This document shows, in pieces, positions 25,769 through 34,402 of a stretch of DNA of 64,000 bases. Made by a program: the position numbers and the translations under genes. The stretch's first letter is position 1. Every line of letters begins with the position of its first letter. The notes under the pieces were generated by a model. That model searched no databases and was not told the DNA's origin. It saw only the letters and a list, made by a program, of their open reading frames with translations. Origin of the DNA: GCA-2746795 sp963747345 (GTDB lineage Bacteria; Chloroflexota; Anaerolineae; Promineifilales; Promineifilaceae); contig CAVVFA010000030.1 in NCBI GenBank assembly GCA_963747345.1, positions 346,198 through 410,197 on the forward strand, read 5' to 3'.

Positions 25769-26665
25769 ATGGGCGTTGATCGGAATGAAAACAGAAGGAA
25801 ATGGGGTATCGCCCTTGTTGTGACAATTGTATTATTAGGCGTGTCATTGGTTATGTCGGTGGCGGCTATGTCCATTTCCGAATGGCTGCCGCTTTACTTT
25901 TGTTGGGGCAATATTTTACTGTTTAGCGCCGTTATCATCATGCTCTTTGGTTTGATAACAGGTAATGCCCTTCCCAATATGGATCGGTGGTGGGAGGGGG
26001 CTGGTTGGGGTTTGTTTTTAGGTGCGTCAGCGTTTGCATTAATGGCAATCATACCTTCCAACTACAGTGATTATGCTGATCAGATGTATAACCTGGCTTG
26101 TTTTGGCACGATGATGGCCTTGTTTGCCTTTGCTCTGGGTGCTGTCATGCGTCGCAAAAGTATCTTGTTGATGGCATCGTTTTCCTACTTCTTGTGGCTC
26201 GTTTTGTTTTCAGATGAAGTAATGGCTTTTATTTTTATGGCAGGGAGCTTTATCGTGGCAGCTTTGTTTTTGTATTGGCTTAATCGTGTCTATCCACCTG
26301 CAAAATCAGAAACAGATTTACTCACACTAGAAGACATTTTAAATGATCCCGAATTAATTGCATCAATAAAAGAGGGGAGAGTATGGTCGGGCTTAAGTGA
26401 TGATCCAGATCTAGCGATGGCTCAATTAGAAAGAATAGCAGACGCGGAATTACCCGTTACTAAGAATGAAGATGAATTACCTGAATGGTTGATGGATTAT
26501 GACACGCGGCAAAAAGAAATGAGTTCCCAAAATCCATTTCCACAAGATACCTTTCAAGAGAAAAATCTACTAGACAAATCATCACCAGTATTTCTTTGGA
26601 TTTTTGCGCTGTTACTCATTCTGGTTTTGTTCATGCTTACCTTTGTAGCAATATTTATAAGATAA
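25769..26665 (+). CDS. Polytopic membrane protein of unknown function
   Basis: A protein of about 298 residues that I do not recognise. Six hydrophobic segments lie in the first 190 residues (for example IALVVTIVLLGVSLVMSV, ILLFSAVIIMLFGLI, FIFMAGSFIVAALFLYW). A charged cytoplasmic region of about 90 residues follows, with LEDILNDPELIASIKEGRVWSG and ALERI-like helices, then a final membrane segment (FLWIFALLLILVLFMLTFV). The ATG at 25769 has AAAGGAGG six bases upstream, so the GTG three bases earlier is rejected. It sits just upstream of a methyltransferase gene. Confidence 0.8.
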   Translation: MGVDRNENRRKWGIALVVTIVLLGVSLVMSVAAMSISEWLPLYFCWGNILLFSAVIIMLFGLITGNALPNMDRWWEGAGWGLFLGASAFALMAIIPSNYSDYADQMYNLACFGTMMALFAFALGAVMRRKSILLMASFSYFLWLVLFSDEVMAFIFMAGSFIVAALFLYWLNRVYPPAKSETDLLTLEDILNDPELIASIKEGRVWSGLSDDPDLAMAQLERIADAELPVTKNEDELPEWLMDYDTRQKEMSSQNPFPQDTFQEKNLLDKSSPVFLWIFALLLILVLFMLTFVAIFIR

Positions 26666-26681
26666 AAGAGGCTAATTATTT

Positions 26682-27418
26682 ATGAGTGATTCAACCCCCA
26701 AGTGGAACGAAGAAGCCTCCCAAGAATTTATCGACAACGGCCGTTATTTTGTGCCAGAGCGCGAAACCCAGATGCAAACCATTTGCGATCTCATTCCGCC
26801 GCGTTTTGAACCGTTTCATGTGTTGGAATTGTGCTGTGGCGAAGGTCTGTTGGCAGAAGCAATTCTCAAGCGTACCGCGCCGCCATCGTGCATGGCTATG
26901 ATGGCTCACCCGCCATGTTGGCAGCGGCGCAAAAGAAACTGGCTGATTTTGGCGAGCGGTTTGATACGTAGCCAGTTTGAGTTAGGCGCGGCGGACTGGC
27001 GGGCTGTGCCCTGGTCGCTTACACGCCGTCGTTTCGTCGCTGGCGATTCATCATCTGGATGGCGCAGAGAAGCAGCAGTTGTTCAGAGATGTGTTCTCGA
27101 TGCTGGCTCCAGGCGGGGCGTTCATTATCGCGGATGTCATTCAACCGACCAATCAATTCGGAACGGCCGTTGCGGCGGGAGCGTGGGATAGCGGCTGTGC
27201 AAAAACGGCGCTGGCACTCGATGGCAACATGGACGCCTTCGACTTTCTTCCAAAAAGAACAATGGAACATGTACCATTACCCAGATGCCATCGACAAACC
27301 ATCTCCCCTTTTCCACCAATTGCAATGGCTTGCCGCTATCGGTTTTGAATCTGTAGACGTTTACTGGATGCAAGCGGGACATGCTATCTTTGGGGGGCGC
27401 AAGCCGACGGTGCTATAA
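26682..27418 (+). CDS. SAM-dependent methyltransferase (frameshifted)
   Basis: A class I methyltransferase of about 240 residues once three frames are joined. Motif I is FHVLELCCGEGLLAEAIL, post-I YHGYDGSPAMLAAAQKKL, and the motif IV-VI region includes SLAIHHLDGAEKQQLFRDVFSMLAPGGAFIIADVI. The C-terminus HQLQWLAAIGFESVDVYWMQAGHAIFGG is common in small-molecule methyltransferases. Frame changes fall near 26885-26910, 26960-27030 and 27255. The substrate cannot be told. The methyl acceptor could be a quinone, tetrapyrrole or peptide; the context does not decide. Confidence 0.85.
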
Positions 27419-27454
27419 TTCCTTAGAAACTGTAAGATAAATTCGTAACTTGTA

Positions 27455-27510
27455 GAGCATAGAGATGGAGATTAAAGAGCGTCAGATTCTTCTGTAATCT
27501 CCGCAACCTG
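27455..27510. repeat. Degenerate GGAGATT hairpin
   Basis: GAGATGGAGATTAAAGAG is followed by CTTCTGTAATCTCC, then a small GCAACCTGCGG dyad. It is a decayed member of the heptad family between the methyltransferase and phosphatase genes. Confidence 0.5.
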
Positions 27511-27556
27511 CGGAGTTATTGCTTTACAAGTTCTAGATTTCCAAGGAATCGTTGTT

Positions 27557-28267
27557 ATGGATGTCCAATTTGCCGTCGCCAAAATTAGTAAATACGCCTC
27601 CCGCGAAAGCGGAGATACCCTGGAAATGGTCGAACGCCCGCATGGCGGCATTTCGTTTGTATTGGCTGATGGACAGCGGAGCGGCAAGTCGGCCAAAGCA
27701 ATCAGCAATGTGGTGGCGCGAAAAGCCATTCAACTGCTGTCTGAAGGGGTGCGTGATGGCGCGGCCGCCCGTGCCGCGAACGATTATCTCTACACCTATC
27801 GCGGCGGAAAAGTGAGTTCAACACTCAATATCCTCTCCGCTGATTCCCGTACTAAAACGTTTGTCATTTCGCGTAACAGTGACGCGCCCGTAATTGTCTA
27901 CACCCTCGAAAAAGGACTCTATTTGCTGGATGAATCTTCTTGCAGTGTGGGCATCTACCCAAATACGAAACCTGTGATCACAGAATTCCCCATTGAAGTA
28001 GGCACGCTTATCGTGGTCTATACCGATGGACTGCGCCATGCGGGCAGTATCAGCGGCACAGATAACTACGATCCGGTGGCGGCGATGACGCAATTTGTGG
28101 TGGATCATGAACTTTCTCCCCGGGTGATTGCAGACAGGTTGTTGGCAGATGCGTTGGCCATGGATAACGGCCGTCCGCGAGATGATATTAGCGTGCTCGT
28201 CGCTTCGGTCTTGCCCGATTTAGATGATAGAACACGCCGACTCGATGTTCACTTGCCGCTCTCTTGA
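27557..28267 (+). CDS. PP2C/SpoIIE-like Ser/Thr phosphatase
   Basis: A 236-residue PPM-family domain with no extra domains. Metal-binding acidic motifs are visible: GGISFVLADGQRSGKSAKAIS (DG-x-GSGK type), TLIVVYTDGLRHAG (DG) and NGRPRDDISVLVASV (the C-terminal DD). This short, stand-alone form resembles SpoIIE/RsbX-type phosphatases that act on STAS-domain anti-anti-sigma factors, although no sigma partner is in the window. The Asp pattern supports Mg/Mn-dependent activity. Its stop overlaps the ATG of the next gene (TGATG), implying coupling with the small P-loop kinase. Confidence 0.88.
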   Translation: MDVQFAVAKISKYASRESGDTLEMVERPHGGISFVLADGQRSGKSAKAISNVVARKAIQLLSEGVRDGAAARAANDYLYTYRGGKVSSTLNILSADSRTKTFVISRNSDAPVIVYTLEKGLYLLDESSCSVGIYPNTKPVITEFPIEVGTLIVVYTDGLRHAGSISGTDNYDPVAAMTQFVVDHELSPRVIADRLLADALAMDNGRPRDDISVLVASVLPDLDDRTRRLDVHLPLS

Positions 28268-28644
28268 TGATGACAGACGCGGATGATCCTGATCCTATTC
28301 TGATTGCGATTGTCGGCCCTTGTGCTTCTGGCAAATCCACATTGGGTCATGCTTTGTGTGCGGCTGGTTACAAAGTCAAGCAGCCTGCGCAAGAACACGC
28401 CCATATCTCTAACCTGTGGCAGCGCTTCTCCCAGCCAGATGTACTCATTTATTTAGACTTAGACTTCGAAACGTTATTGCAGCGCCGCCCTAAAAATCAT
28501 GGTGGGCCAGAACGCTTGGCTGAACAACACCACCGTCTGACCCACGCTTACGAACATTGTGATTTGTACTTGGATACCAGCAATCTTGCGCCTCTGGAAA
28601 TCCAAGAGAAGGCATTGGCTTTTCTAAACAAGATTAAAGATTGA
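28267..28644 (+). CDS. Small P-loop nucleotide/kinase-like protein
   Basis: A protein of 125 residues with a clean Walker A (IAIVGPCASGKSTLGHAL) near the start and a strand ending DVLIYLDLDFETLLQRR, like nucleoside or adenylate-type kinases. HHRLTHAYEHCDLYLDTSN is consistent with a C-terminal lid and core strand. It is shorter than standard kinases. Coupled to the phosphatase gene (TGATG overlap), it may be a kinase of the same signalling pair or a tRNA/nucleotide kinase; neither is proven. Confidence 0.7.
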   Translation: MMTDADDPDPILIAIVGPCASGKSTLGHALCAAGYKVKQPAQEHAHISNLWQRFSQPDVLIYLDLDFETLLQRRPKNHGGPERLAEQHHRLTHAYEHCDLYLDTSNLAPLEIQEKALAFLNKIKD

Positions 28645-28684
28645 AAACCAAGTCTGCAACAATCTTTACGCTTCAATCTTTTAT
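28628..28684. repeat. AAGATT/AATCTT hairpin between convergent genes
   Basis: AAGATTAAAGATTGAAAA faces CAATCTTTACGCTTCAATCTT, a variant of the heptad family. It lies between the convergent kinase and TPR genes and may act as a terminator. Confidence 0.55.
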
Positions 28685-29499
28685 TATTTGTTAAACAACC
28701 CGCCAAACAGCCCTGTATCTTGCTTTTTTCGCTCTTTGATTTGTTCTGCCATTTTTTCGGCAGCAGGCAAACTACCCACCCGCAAAGATTGTTGATTGGC
28801 ACGCTCCGCTTCATCCATATTGTCCATACGCCAGTAAACTAAGCTGATTTTATGCCACAACAGGGGACTTTTCGGGTTGAAGTGGACGTTTTCTTTATAA
28901 GCAGCCAAGGCTTTATCCAACTCGCCGTATTGCAAGTAAATATCACCCAATTGATTGGTTAGCCGTATTTTTTGTGGGGAATTAACGGCCGTTTTCACCG
29001 CCGCATCAATCGCACTTTCAATTTCAGGTAACGCTTCTTGTTGAATCCAGTAAGCCACATTAGCCAGGTGGACGTGGTAGTTGCCAGGTTCAATATCCAG
29101 CAAATAATCAATCACGAGACGCGCATCATCAGAACGGCCGTTATACACATACACAAACGCCTCAATCATATTGATGTCCACATAGTCAGGTTCCAGCGCT
29201 TGCGCCTTTTCCAGCCAATCCATCGCCTTATCCAACCCGTCTAACACATAAGAGCCATCCCGCTCCCGAGATGCCGTCACCAGCACATACGCTGCGCCCG
29301 CATAAGCATACGGCAGCGACCCACCAGATTGAAATACCCGAAGCGCCTCCACTAATGACTTTGGGTCACCTGCATACGTTTCCACCTTATCCAGGCCGAT
29401 CACATACGCTTCACGACCCTGCGGCGTGACAGTATCTTCCCCTGACCAATTCGCCTTATTCAAATAAGGTATCATCTGCTGAAGTAAATTTTCACCCAT
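28684..29499 (-). CDS. TPR-repeat protein
   Basis: A 271-residue soluble protein made largely of tetratricopeptide-like helical pairs, for example AMDWLEKAQALEPDYVDINMIEAFVYVYNG, ARLVIDYLLDIEPGNYHVHLANVAYW and LGDIYLQYGELDKALAAYKENVHFNPKSPLLWHKISLVYWRM (given as separate repeats). The C-terminus is charged, then GLFGGLFNK. There is no signal peptide. It likely acts as a protein-interaction scaffold; no partner is indicated. It is followed downstream by the groEL operon's terminator region only in the sense that both genes are on the minus strand. Confidence 0.85.
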   Translation of the reverse strand: MGENLLQQMIPYLNKANWSGEDTVTPQGREAYVIGLDKVETYAGDPKSLVEALRVFQSGGSLPYAYAGAAYVLVTASRERDGSYVLDGLDKAMDWLEKAQALEPDYVDINMIEAFVYVYNGRSDDARLVIDYLLDIEPGNYHVHLANVAYWIQQEALPEIESAIDAAVKTAVNSPQKIRLTNQLGDIYLQYGELDKALAAYKENVHFNPKSPLLWHKISLVYWRMDNMDEAERANQQSLRVGSLPAAEKMAEQIKERKKQDTGLFGGLFNK

Positions 29500-29569
29500 G
29501 AGATCGTCCTGTCCTTGAAAAAATAAACAAAAATAACTACTTTGTCAGTTTACCGGAACCCTTTAAAAA

Positions 29570-29600
29570 AGAAAAGACCCCTCGTTAGAGGGGCCTTCAA
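29570..29600 (-). terminator. Terminator of the groESL operon
   Basis: On the minus strand, GGCCCCTCTAACGAGGGGTC is followed by TTTTCTTTTTT. It lies about 70 bp downstream of the groEL stop. A factor-independent terminator. Confidence 0.85.
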
Positions 29601-29608
29601 CTTCAAAA

Positions 29609-29647
29609 TTAGCAATTGTCAATTCACAATTGACAATTGACAATTAG
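29609..29647. repeat. Period-7 CAATTGA repeat
   Basis: CAATTGTCAATTCACAATTG then ACAATTGACAATT units with a 7-bp step, between groEL and its terminator. Each unit is itself near-palindromic, so several foldings are possible. Confidence 0.65.
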
Positions 29648-29664
29648 ACTAGAATCCCAGCTTC

Positions 29665-31314
29665 CTAGAAGCCCATGCCACCCATACCTGGGTCGCCACC
29701 ACCCATTGGCATAGATGAAGAAGCCTCAGGTAAATCAGTGATCAGCGCTTCAGTCGTCAGAATCATGGCGGCGATACTGGCGGCATTTTCAACTGCACCA
29801 CGAGTCACTTTGGCAGGGTCAATGATGCCAGCTTTTAACATATTGACATATTCACCTGTCAACACGTTAAAACCAATCTTATCATCGCCTTTTGCTTCTT
29901 GTTCACGGCGCACGTTCTGGATAATGACATCGCCGTTCATGCCAGCGTTGGCAGCCAATTTACGCATCGGAGCCAGCAAGGCTTCACGCAGAATGTTAAC
30001 ACCAGTGGTTGGGTCGCCAGCAGCGACTACCACATTGTCCAATGCAGACAGGGCATTAATCAGAGCCACACCACCACCGGGGACAATACCTTCTTCCACA
30101 GCAGCACGGGTTGCAGACAAAGCATCTTCAACGCGGTGTTTCTTTTCTTTCAGTTCAACTTCAGTTGCCGCACCCACACGGATGATAGCAACACCACCAG
30201 CCAATTTAGCCAGACGTTCTTGCAGTTTTTCACGGTCGTAATCAGAGGTAGAACGGTCAATTTCGACTTTAATCTGCTCAACACGCGCTTTGATTTGTTC
30301 TTCATCGCCAGCGCCGTCAACCACGGTTGTTTCGTCTTTAGAAGAAACAACTTTGGCAGCACGACCCAGGTCGCTAATCTGAACGCTTTCCAGTTTGCGA
30401 CCCATTTCTTCGGTGATAACTTGACCACCGGTCAAAACAGCGATGTCTTGCAACATAGCTTTGCGACGGTCGCCAAAGCCTGGGGCTTTAATGGCTACGG
30501 CATTGATCATGCCACGCAGTTTGTTCAGAACCAGAGTAGCCAACGCTTCGCCGTCAATGTCTTCGGCGATGATGACGAGGTTCTTCTTGCCAATTTGCAT
30601 CAGTTTTTCCAGAATCGGGACAATGTCCTGAGCGGAGCTGATCTTCTTGTCGTGGATGAGGATGTAGGCATCATCGATGACGGCTTCCATGGTTTCAGCA
30701 TCTGTCACGAAATAGGGGCTGATGTAACCACGGTCGAACTGCATACCTTCAACATATTCAGTTTCAAATTCCAAACCACGGGATTCTTCAACGGTGATGA
30801 CGCCGTCTTTACCGACTTTGTCCATAACCTCGGCAATCAGAGCGCCGATGGCCGGGTCTTGGGCAGAAATGGAGGCGACGGAAGCGATGTCTTCTACACT
30901 GTCAATGCTGACAGCCATTTCTTTGATTTTAGCGGCCAAAGCGGCGGTGCCAGCTTCGAGACCCAATTTGAGCAGCATCGGGTTTGCACCAGCGGCCACG
31001 TTTTTCAGGCCTTCATGTACCATGTGTTGCGCCAAGACGGTGGCGGTGGTGGTACCATCACCAGCGATGTCGTTGGTTTTGATGGCAGCTTCTTTGAAGA
31101 GCTGAGCGCCCATGTTTTCAAATGGGTCTTCGAGTTCGATTTCTTTAGCGACGGTGACACCATCGTGGGTGATGGTAGGAGCGCCAAATTTTTTGTCGAT
31201 AGCGACGTTACGGCCTTTGGGGCCAAGGGTAGTGGATACAGCATTTGCTACTGTGTCGATGCCGGTTTTCAGTTTGCGCCGAGCATCTTCGGAAAAAATA
31301 AGTTGTTTAGCCAT
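29665..31314 (-). CDS. groEL: 60-kDa chaperonin GroEL
   Basis: GroEL, the 14-subunit folding chamber, 549 residues. Typical sequence throughout: AKQLIFSEDARRKL, GPKGRNVAIDKKFGAPTITHDGVTVAKEIELEDPFENMGA, DGTTTATVLAQ, IGALIAEVMDKVGKDGVITVEESRG (as separate segments), GGVAIIRVGAATEVELKEKKHRVEDALSATRAAVEEGIVPGGG (likewise) and the Gly-Met-rich tail GGGDPGMGGMGF. It is transcribed after groES from the CIRCE-controlled promoter. No AACGGCCGTT copy occurs in the gene, unlike most neighbours. Confidence 0.99.
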   Translation of the reverse strand: MAKQLIFSEDARRKLKTGIDTVANAVSTTLGPKGRNVAIDKKFGAPTITHDGVTVAKEIELEDPFENMGAQLFKEAAIKTNDIAGDGTTTATVLAQHMVHEGLKNVAAGANPMLLKLGLEAGTAALAAKIKEMAVSIDSVEDIASVASISAQDPAIGALIAEVMDKVGKDGVITVEESRGLEFETEYVEGMQFDRGYISPYFVTDAETMEAVIDDAYILIHDKKISSAQDIVPILEKLMQIGKKNLVIIAEDIDGEALATLVLNKLRGMINAVAIKAPGFGDRRKAMLQDIAVLTGGQVITEEMGRKLESVQISDLGRAAKVVSSKDETTVVDGAGDEEQIKARVEQIKVEIDRSTSDYDREKLQERLAKLAGGVAIIRVGAATEVELKEKKHRVEDALSATRAAVEEGIVPGGGVALINALSALDNVVVAAGDPTTGVNILREALLAPMRKLAANAGMNGDVIIQNVRREQEAKGDDKIGFNVLTGEYVNMLKAGIIDPAKVTRGAVENAASIAAMILTTEALITDLPEASSSMPMGGGDPGMGGMGF

Positions 31315-31370
31315 TGTTTAGGGTTCTCCTTGGATTAGGTAAACTTCAAAAAAGTTCTATGAATTACCAA

Positions 31371-31664
31371 TTACTCGACAATTGCGAGGATGTCAGATTC
31401 TTTAAGGATAAGCAGTTTTTTGCCGTCAATTTTAACTTCTGTGCCACCATATTTGGCGTACAGAACTTTGTCACCTACAACGACATCCATGGCAATACGC
31501 TTGCCATCGTCATCACGGCGACCTGGACCAGCAGCTAATACTGTGCCTTCTTGCGGCTTTTCTTTGGCGGTTTCCGGCAAAATTAAACCGGAAGCGGTGG
31601 TTTCTTCACGTTCTTTTGGCTCGACAACCAGACGGTCGGCAAGCGGCTTCAAATTCAGGGACAT
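31371..31664 (-). CDS. groES: 10-kDa co-chaperonin GroES
   Basis: GroES, the heptameric lid of GroEL, 97 residues, a normal length. The start LNLKPLADRLVVEPKEREE, the mobile loop (TTASGLILPETAKEKPQEG), AGPGRRDDDGKRIAMDV and the end KLLILKESDILAIVE are typical. GGAGAT lies upstream of the ATG. It is separated from groEL by 56 bp and preceded by a CIRCE/promoter region at 31722-31824. Confidence 0.98.
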   Translation of the reverse strand: MSLNLKPLADRLVVEPKEREETTASGLILPETAKEKPQEGTVLAAGPGRRDDDGKRIAMDVVVGDKVLYAKYGGTEVKIDGKKLLILKESDILAIVE

Positions 31665-31721
31665 GTAAATCTCCTTTTTGTTTTGAATTATCTTTAATTT
31701 TTTAAGTGTCTTTCTGGGAAG

Positions 31722-31748
31722 TTAGCACTTGCGAATGGAGAGTGCTAA
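31722..31748. promoter_or_regulatory. CIRCE operator 1 (HrcA site)
   Basis: TTAGCACTT-N9-GAGTGCTAA, one mismatch to the consensus inverted repeat. It lies downstream of the promoter, in the groES 5' leader. HrcA is expected to repress here until heat shock. Confidence 0.95.
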
Positions 31749-31762
31749 TCTCAATAAATAAA

Positions 31763-31790
31763 ATTTTAGCATAGATTATATGCTTGTCAA
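31763..31790 (-). promoter_or_regulatory. groES promoter
   Basis: On the minus strand TTGACA (31785-31790), a 16-bp spacer and TAAAAT (31763-31768). The promoter lies between the two CIRCE sites, as expected for sigma-70-type control with HrcA. Confidence 0.75.
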
Positions 31791-31797
31791 GACAATT

Positions 31798-31824
31798 TTA
31801 GCACTCAGTTGGGGAGAGTGCTAA
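31798..31824. promoter_or_regulatory. CIRCE operator 2 (HrcA site)
   Basis: TTAGCACTC-N9-GAGTGCTAA, a perfect consensus match, just upstream of the -35 box of the groES promoter. Two operators flanking one promoter suggest tight repression. hrcA itself is not in the window. Confidence 0.95.
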
Positions 31825-31907
31825 AGTATAATGTGATTCTAACACAACCTTGGTTTTGGCAATTGGTTAAGCGATTATGATGGCTCAAGTCGCCACTATA
31901 AACTTGG

Positions 31908-33122
31908 TTAGGGGTTTACTTCCAGGGCGGCACGACGGCATTCTTCGATGCTGGCAGCCGCATCTTCCCCCCAAGCGGTGCTGACTTTGATGACCTGTTC
32001 AAAATAAGGCACAGCTTGGGGGCAGTTGTCAAAAGAGTCGCGGATGTAGGCGTTGCCAAGCATGAGAAAAAATCGGGAATTCAGGTCTGTGGCGTCACCG
32101 TAGAGTGAGATAGCGTGTTCCAATGCTTCGATGGCATTGGGGTATTTGAATTGTTTGAAATAGGCTTCCCCTAATCGGCCTTGGGCGCGAGCGACATTGG
32201 GATTTAAACGCACGGCTTCAATCGCGTTTTCTTCTGCCAATGGCTCTTGTCCCAATTGAAGGTACATGTAGGCCAGCCCATCGTAAGCGGCGGCGCTGTT
32301 GGGGTCTGCTTTGATGGCTTCGTCAAAATAGGTGATTGCTTCGGGAATATTGCCGGTGCCGAAGAAGTTGTAGGCCAGCCCGATTAACAAATCTGCATTG
32401 GTGGGGTCGGCAGTGATACCGAGTAGGTAGTTGTCGCGGGCGGCATCGTAGTAGCCTTGGTAGTCGAGGACGGTAGCCATGTAATAACGGGCAATGGCGT
32501 TATCTGGATCAACTGTGACGGCAAGATCGGCCATTTCTTGGGCGCGGGTGTAGTTTTCTGGCTCGCCAGGTAATACCCATCCAGCAGCAGCATAGGCGTA
32601 AGCGGAGGCGTTTTCTGGATTGATATTGATGGCTTTGTCGGCGGCTTGCCGGGCTTGGGCATATTGAAGAATTGCGCCAGTTGGGTCTCCCAGATCGTAA
32701 AGGCGGTCTCCATTGGCGATGTAGGCGGCGGCAACGGCCGTCATGACGGCATCACTTTCTGGGGCTAAGATAATGGCTTGTTCAGCCACTTCTAAGGCGC
32801 GTTCGGGTTGCCCTGTTCTAACGAGTAGATTGATGAGACGGATGAAGAATTCCGGTTTGGTAGCATCGAGGCGAACGGCATTTTCATAATACTCAATTGC
32901 CGTCATTAATTCGTTGTCGCCTTCACTGAGGTCGGCGAGCAAGGCGAATTCAGTGGCGGAACGGGTCGGTTCAGGGGTGCGGGTAGGGATGATGACATCG
33001 CGCACTTCTTCACGATTGGAGATAACGAAGAGGCCGACAGCAATGCCAAACAGCACAAATATGACTAGTAAGCAGGACGGCCCTTGACGGGGGTAGCGTG
33101 GATCGGTTCGTTTGATAACCAT
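31908..33122 (-). CDS. Membrane-anchored TPR protein
   Basis: A protein of about 404 residues. A positively charged N-terminus (VIKRTDPRYPRQGPSC) leads into one membrane helix (LLVIFVLFGIAVGLFVI), a Thr/Pro linker (IIPTRTPEPTRSATEF), and then about nine TPR-like units, such as AIEYYENAVRLDATKPEFF, ARDNYLLGITADPTNADLL and AITYFDEAIKADPNSAAAY. The domain is predicted outside the membrane. The start is taken at MVIKRTD (33122); a GCCGACGA-ATG-TCGTCGGC hairpin lies at 33137-33155, just upstream. Partners are unknown. Confidence 0.85.
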   Translation of the reverse strand: MVIKRTDPRYPRQGPSCLLVIFVLFGIAVGLFVISNREEVRDVIIPTRTPEPTRSATEFALLADLSEGDNELMTAIEYYENAVRLDATKPEFFIRLINLLVRTGQPERALEVAEQAIILAPESDAVMTAVAAAYIANGDRLYDLGDPTGAILQYAQARQAADKAININPENASAYAYAAAGWVLPGEPENYTRAQEMADLAVTVDPDNAIARYYMATVLDYQGYYDAARDNYLLGITADPTNADLLIGLAYNFFGTGNIPEAITYFDEAIKADPNSAAAYDGLAYMYLQLGQEPLAEENAIEAVRLNPNVARAQGRLGEAYFKQFKYPNAIEALEHAISLYGDATDLNSRFFLMLGNAYIRDSFDNCPQAVPYFEQVIKVSTAWGEDAAASIEECRRAALEVNP

Positions 33123-33136
33123 AGCAGATAAATAAA

Positions 33137-33155
33137 AGCCGACGAATGTCGTCGG
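33137..33155. promoter_or_regulatory. Perfect small hairpin in the TPR gene leader
   Basis: GCCGACGA-ATG-TCGTCGGC, an 8-bp stem with 3-base loop, about 14 bp upstream of the TPR gene start. It could hinder ribosome loading or be the end of an operator. No T-run follows. Confidence 0.4.
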
Positions 33156-33233
33156 CATGAAGATGGGGCGATCATAGCACTTGGCGGAGGTGCGTCAAGG
33201 ATATGTCAGTGACTCTTATGGCGAGTTTATGAA

Positions 33234-34152
33234 TCATGCATTTAATTTTGTTAACTGATCTGCAATGAGCAGTGTGGGGGATAGCGTTCTATCGTGGTCT
33301 TGGTAGCTCCAAATGGCGGAGAGGACGGCTTGCACGATGCCCCAATTGATAAGCCGTTGGCGGTCTATGCTCAAGGCTTCGCTGAATTGGTCGATACGAC
33401 GGGCGAGTAGGTTTTGCTGTGCCACGAGTTTTGCATTGGGGTTATAAAGGTAAGTGCCGACTTCGTAGGCGGGATCGCCGATGACGCCTTTGGGGTCGAG
33501 TGCCAGCCAGGGTTTGCGCTGCGCGGTGAGTATGTTTTCGTGGTGGAAGTCGCCGTGGAGGAGCATGGGTTGGATGGTTTCGGCTAAGAGTTCTGTGCGG
33601 AGGGTAACGGCCGTTTCCACCAGTCGCCTCGGAAAGGGCCCAAACCCATCCTCAAAATAATCAGATAACCGTGTGAGCGCAAGCGTGCGCCGGTCAAGTG
33701 TGGGCAAGTTGGGATGGTCTTCGGGTGAAATGGGCTGCCACAACTGCTGCATGAGGTGAGCGGCGATTTCTGTTTCTGCTTCATCGTCGGCTAGAGACCA
33801 TAAGGGTTGGCCGGGTTGGATGTGTTCGAGCAGCATGGCGTAGTTTTCTGGGTCAGCGGCGAGGAGTTGGCAGGCAAAACGGCCGTTATACAGCCGCAGC
33901 GTTTCCATTTCAGAGAGTAGTTCAGGGTTTGGATAGCCAATTTTGAGAACGGCCGTTGTGCCATCAGCGCGGATAACAGGAGCGACGTAATTGTAGCTCA
34001 AGTTGAAGGGAGACTGGAGCGTTACCTGCCAGCGTTCGGCTAACTCATTGAGTAGATGCGGGAGTTGTGTTAGCCAGGAACGGCCGTTTTCGCCGTATCA
34101 TTTCAACCATACGGTCGGCAAACGCTTGTGGAATGGAAATAGATTGACTCAT
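33234..34152 (-). CDS. Streptomycin 6-kinase/aminoglycoside phosphotransferase-like protein (frameshifted)
   Basis: A protein of about 305 residues of the APH(6)-type fold. Kinase features are VLKIGYPNPELLSEMETLRLY (lysine and helix C), PMLLHGDFHHENILTA (Brenner motif with catalytic Asp) and WLALDPKGVIGDPAYEVGTYLYNP (metal-binding DPKG). The N-terminal 50 residues (SQSISIPQAFADRM...) are in another frame and join near 34085-34095, in an AACGGCCGTT-containing stretch. The family includes antibiotic kinases but also many housekeeping small-molecule kinases, so resistance should not be assumed. Confidence 0.85.
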
Positions 34153-34233
34153 AAAAAATGTTATGCCTTTTAGGGTTGCTGTTCGTTAGGGGATGATAGC
34201 GGAGTGGGGGGGATAGGGAACGGCCGTTTGTTC

Positions 34234-34361
34234 CCACTACCCTGGAAGAAGTTGCAGGTTGTCTCAAGTATGAGGGTATGGCTAGGGCGATAGAAGAAAT
34301 GGAAACGGCCGTTCAGCAAGACATTGTTGGGGATTGGCATGATAACCATCTTGCCCAGTGA
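34234..34361 (+). pseudogene. Antitoxin C-terminal remnant (weak)
   Basis: An open stretch without a start reads TLEEVAGCLKYEG, then IEEMETAVQQDIVGDW and a stop. It resembles the tail of AbrB-type antitoxins (TLEDVAGCL..EGP..TLEEME). The N-terminal DNA-binding part is missing, and no toxin follows. Probably a fragment left by recombination. The rest of the 34153-34402 gap holds nothing recognisable except three AACGGCCGTT copies near 34080, 34219 and 34304. Confidence 0.4.
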
Positions 34362-34402
34362 AAATAGTAAAGTAGGCTACGTTTCACTACAAATAGTTAT
34401 AC

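Noticed and set aside
29899..31338. 479-codon open frame on the plus strand opposite groEL
   Set aside because: It is antisense to a certain groEL, has no ribosome site and reads as Phe/His/Gly-rich shadow sequence. Codon structure of groEL explains it.
33234..34152. Call as an antibiotic-resistance gene
   Set aside because: Only the general APH(6)-like kinase fold is visible. The gene lies in ordinary chromosomal context, so resistance is not supported.
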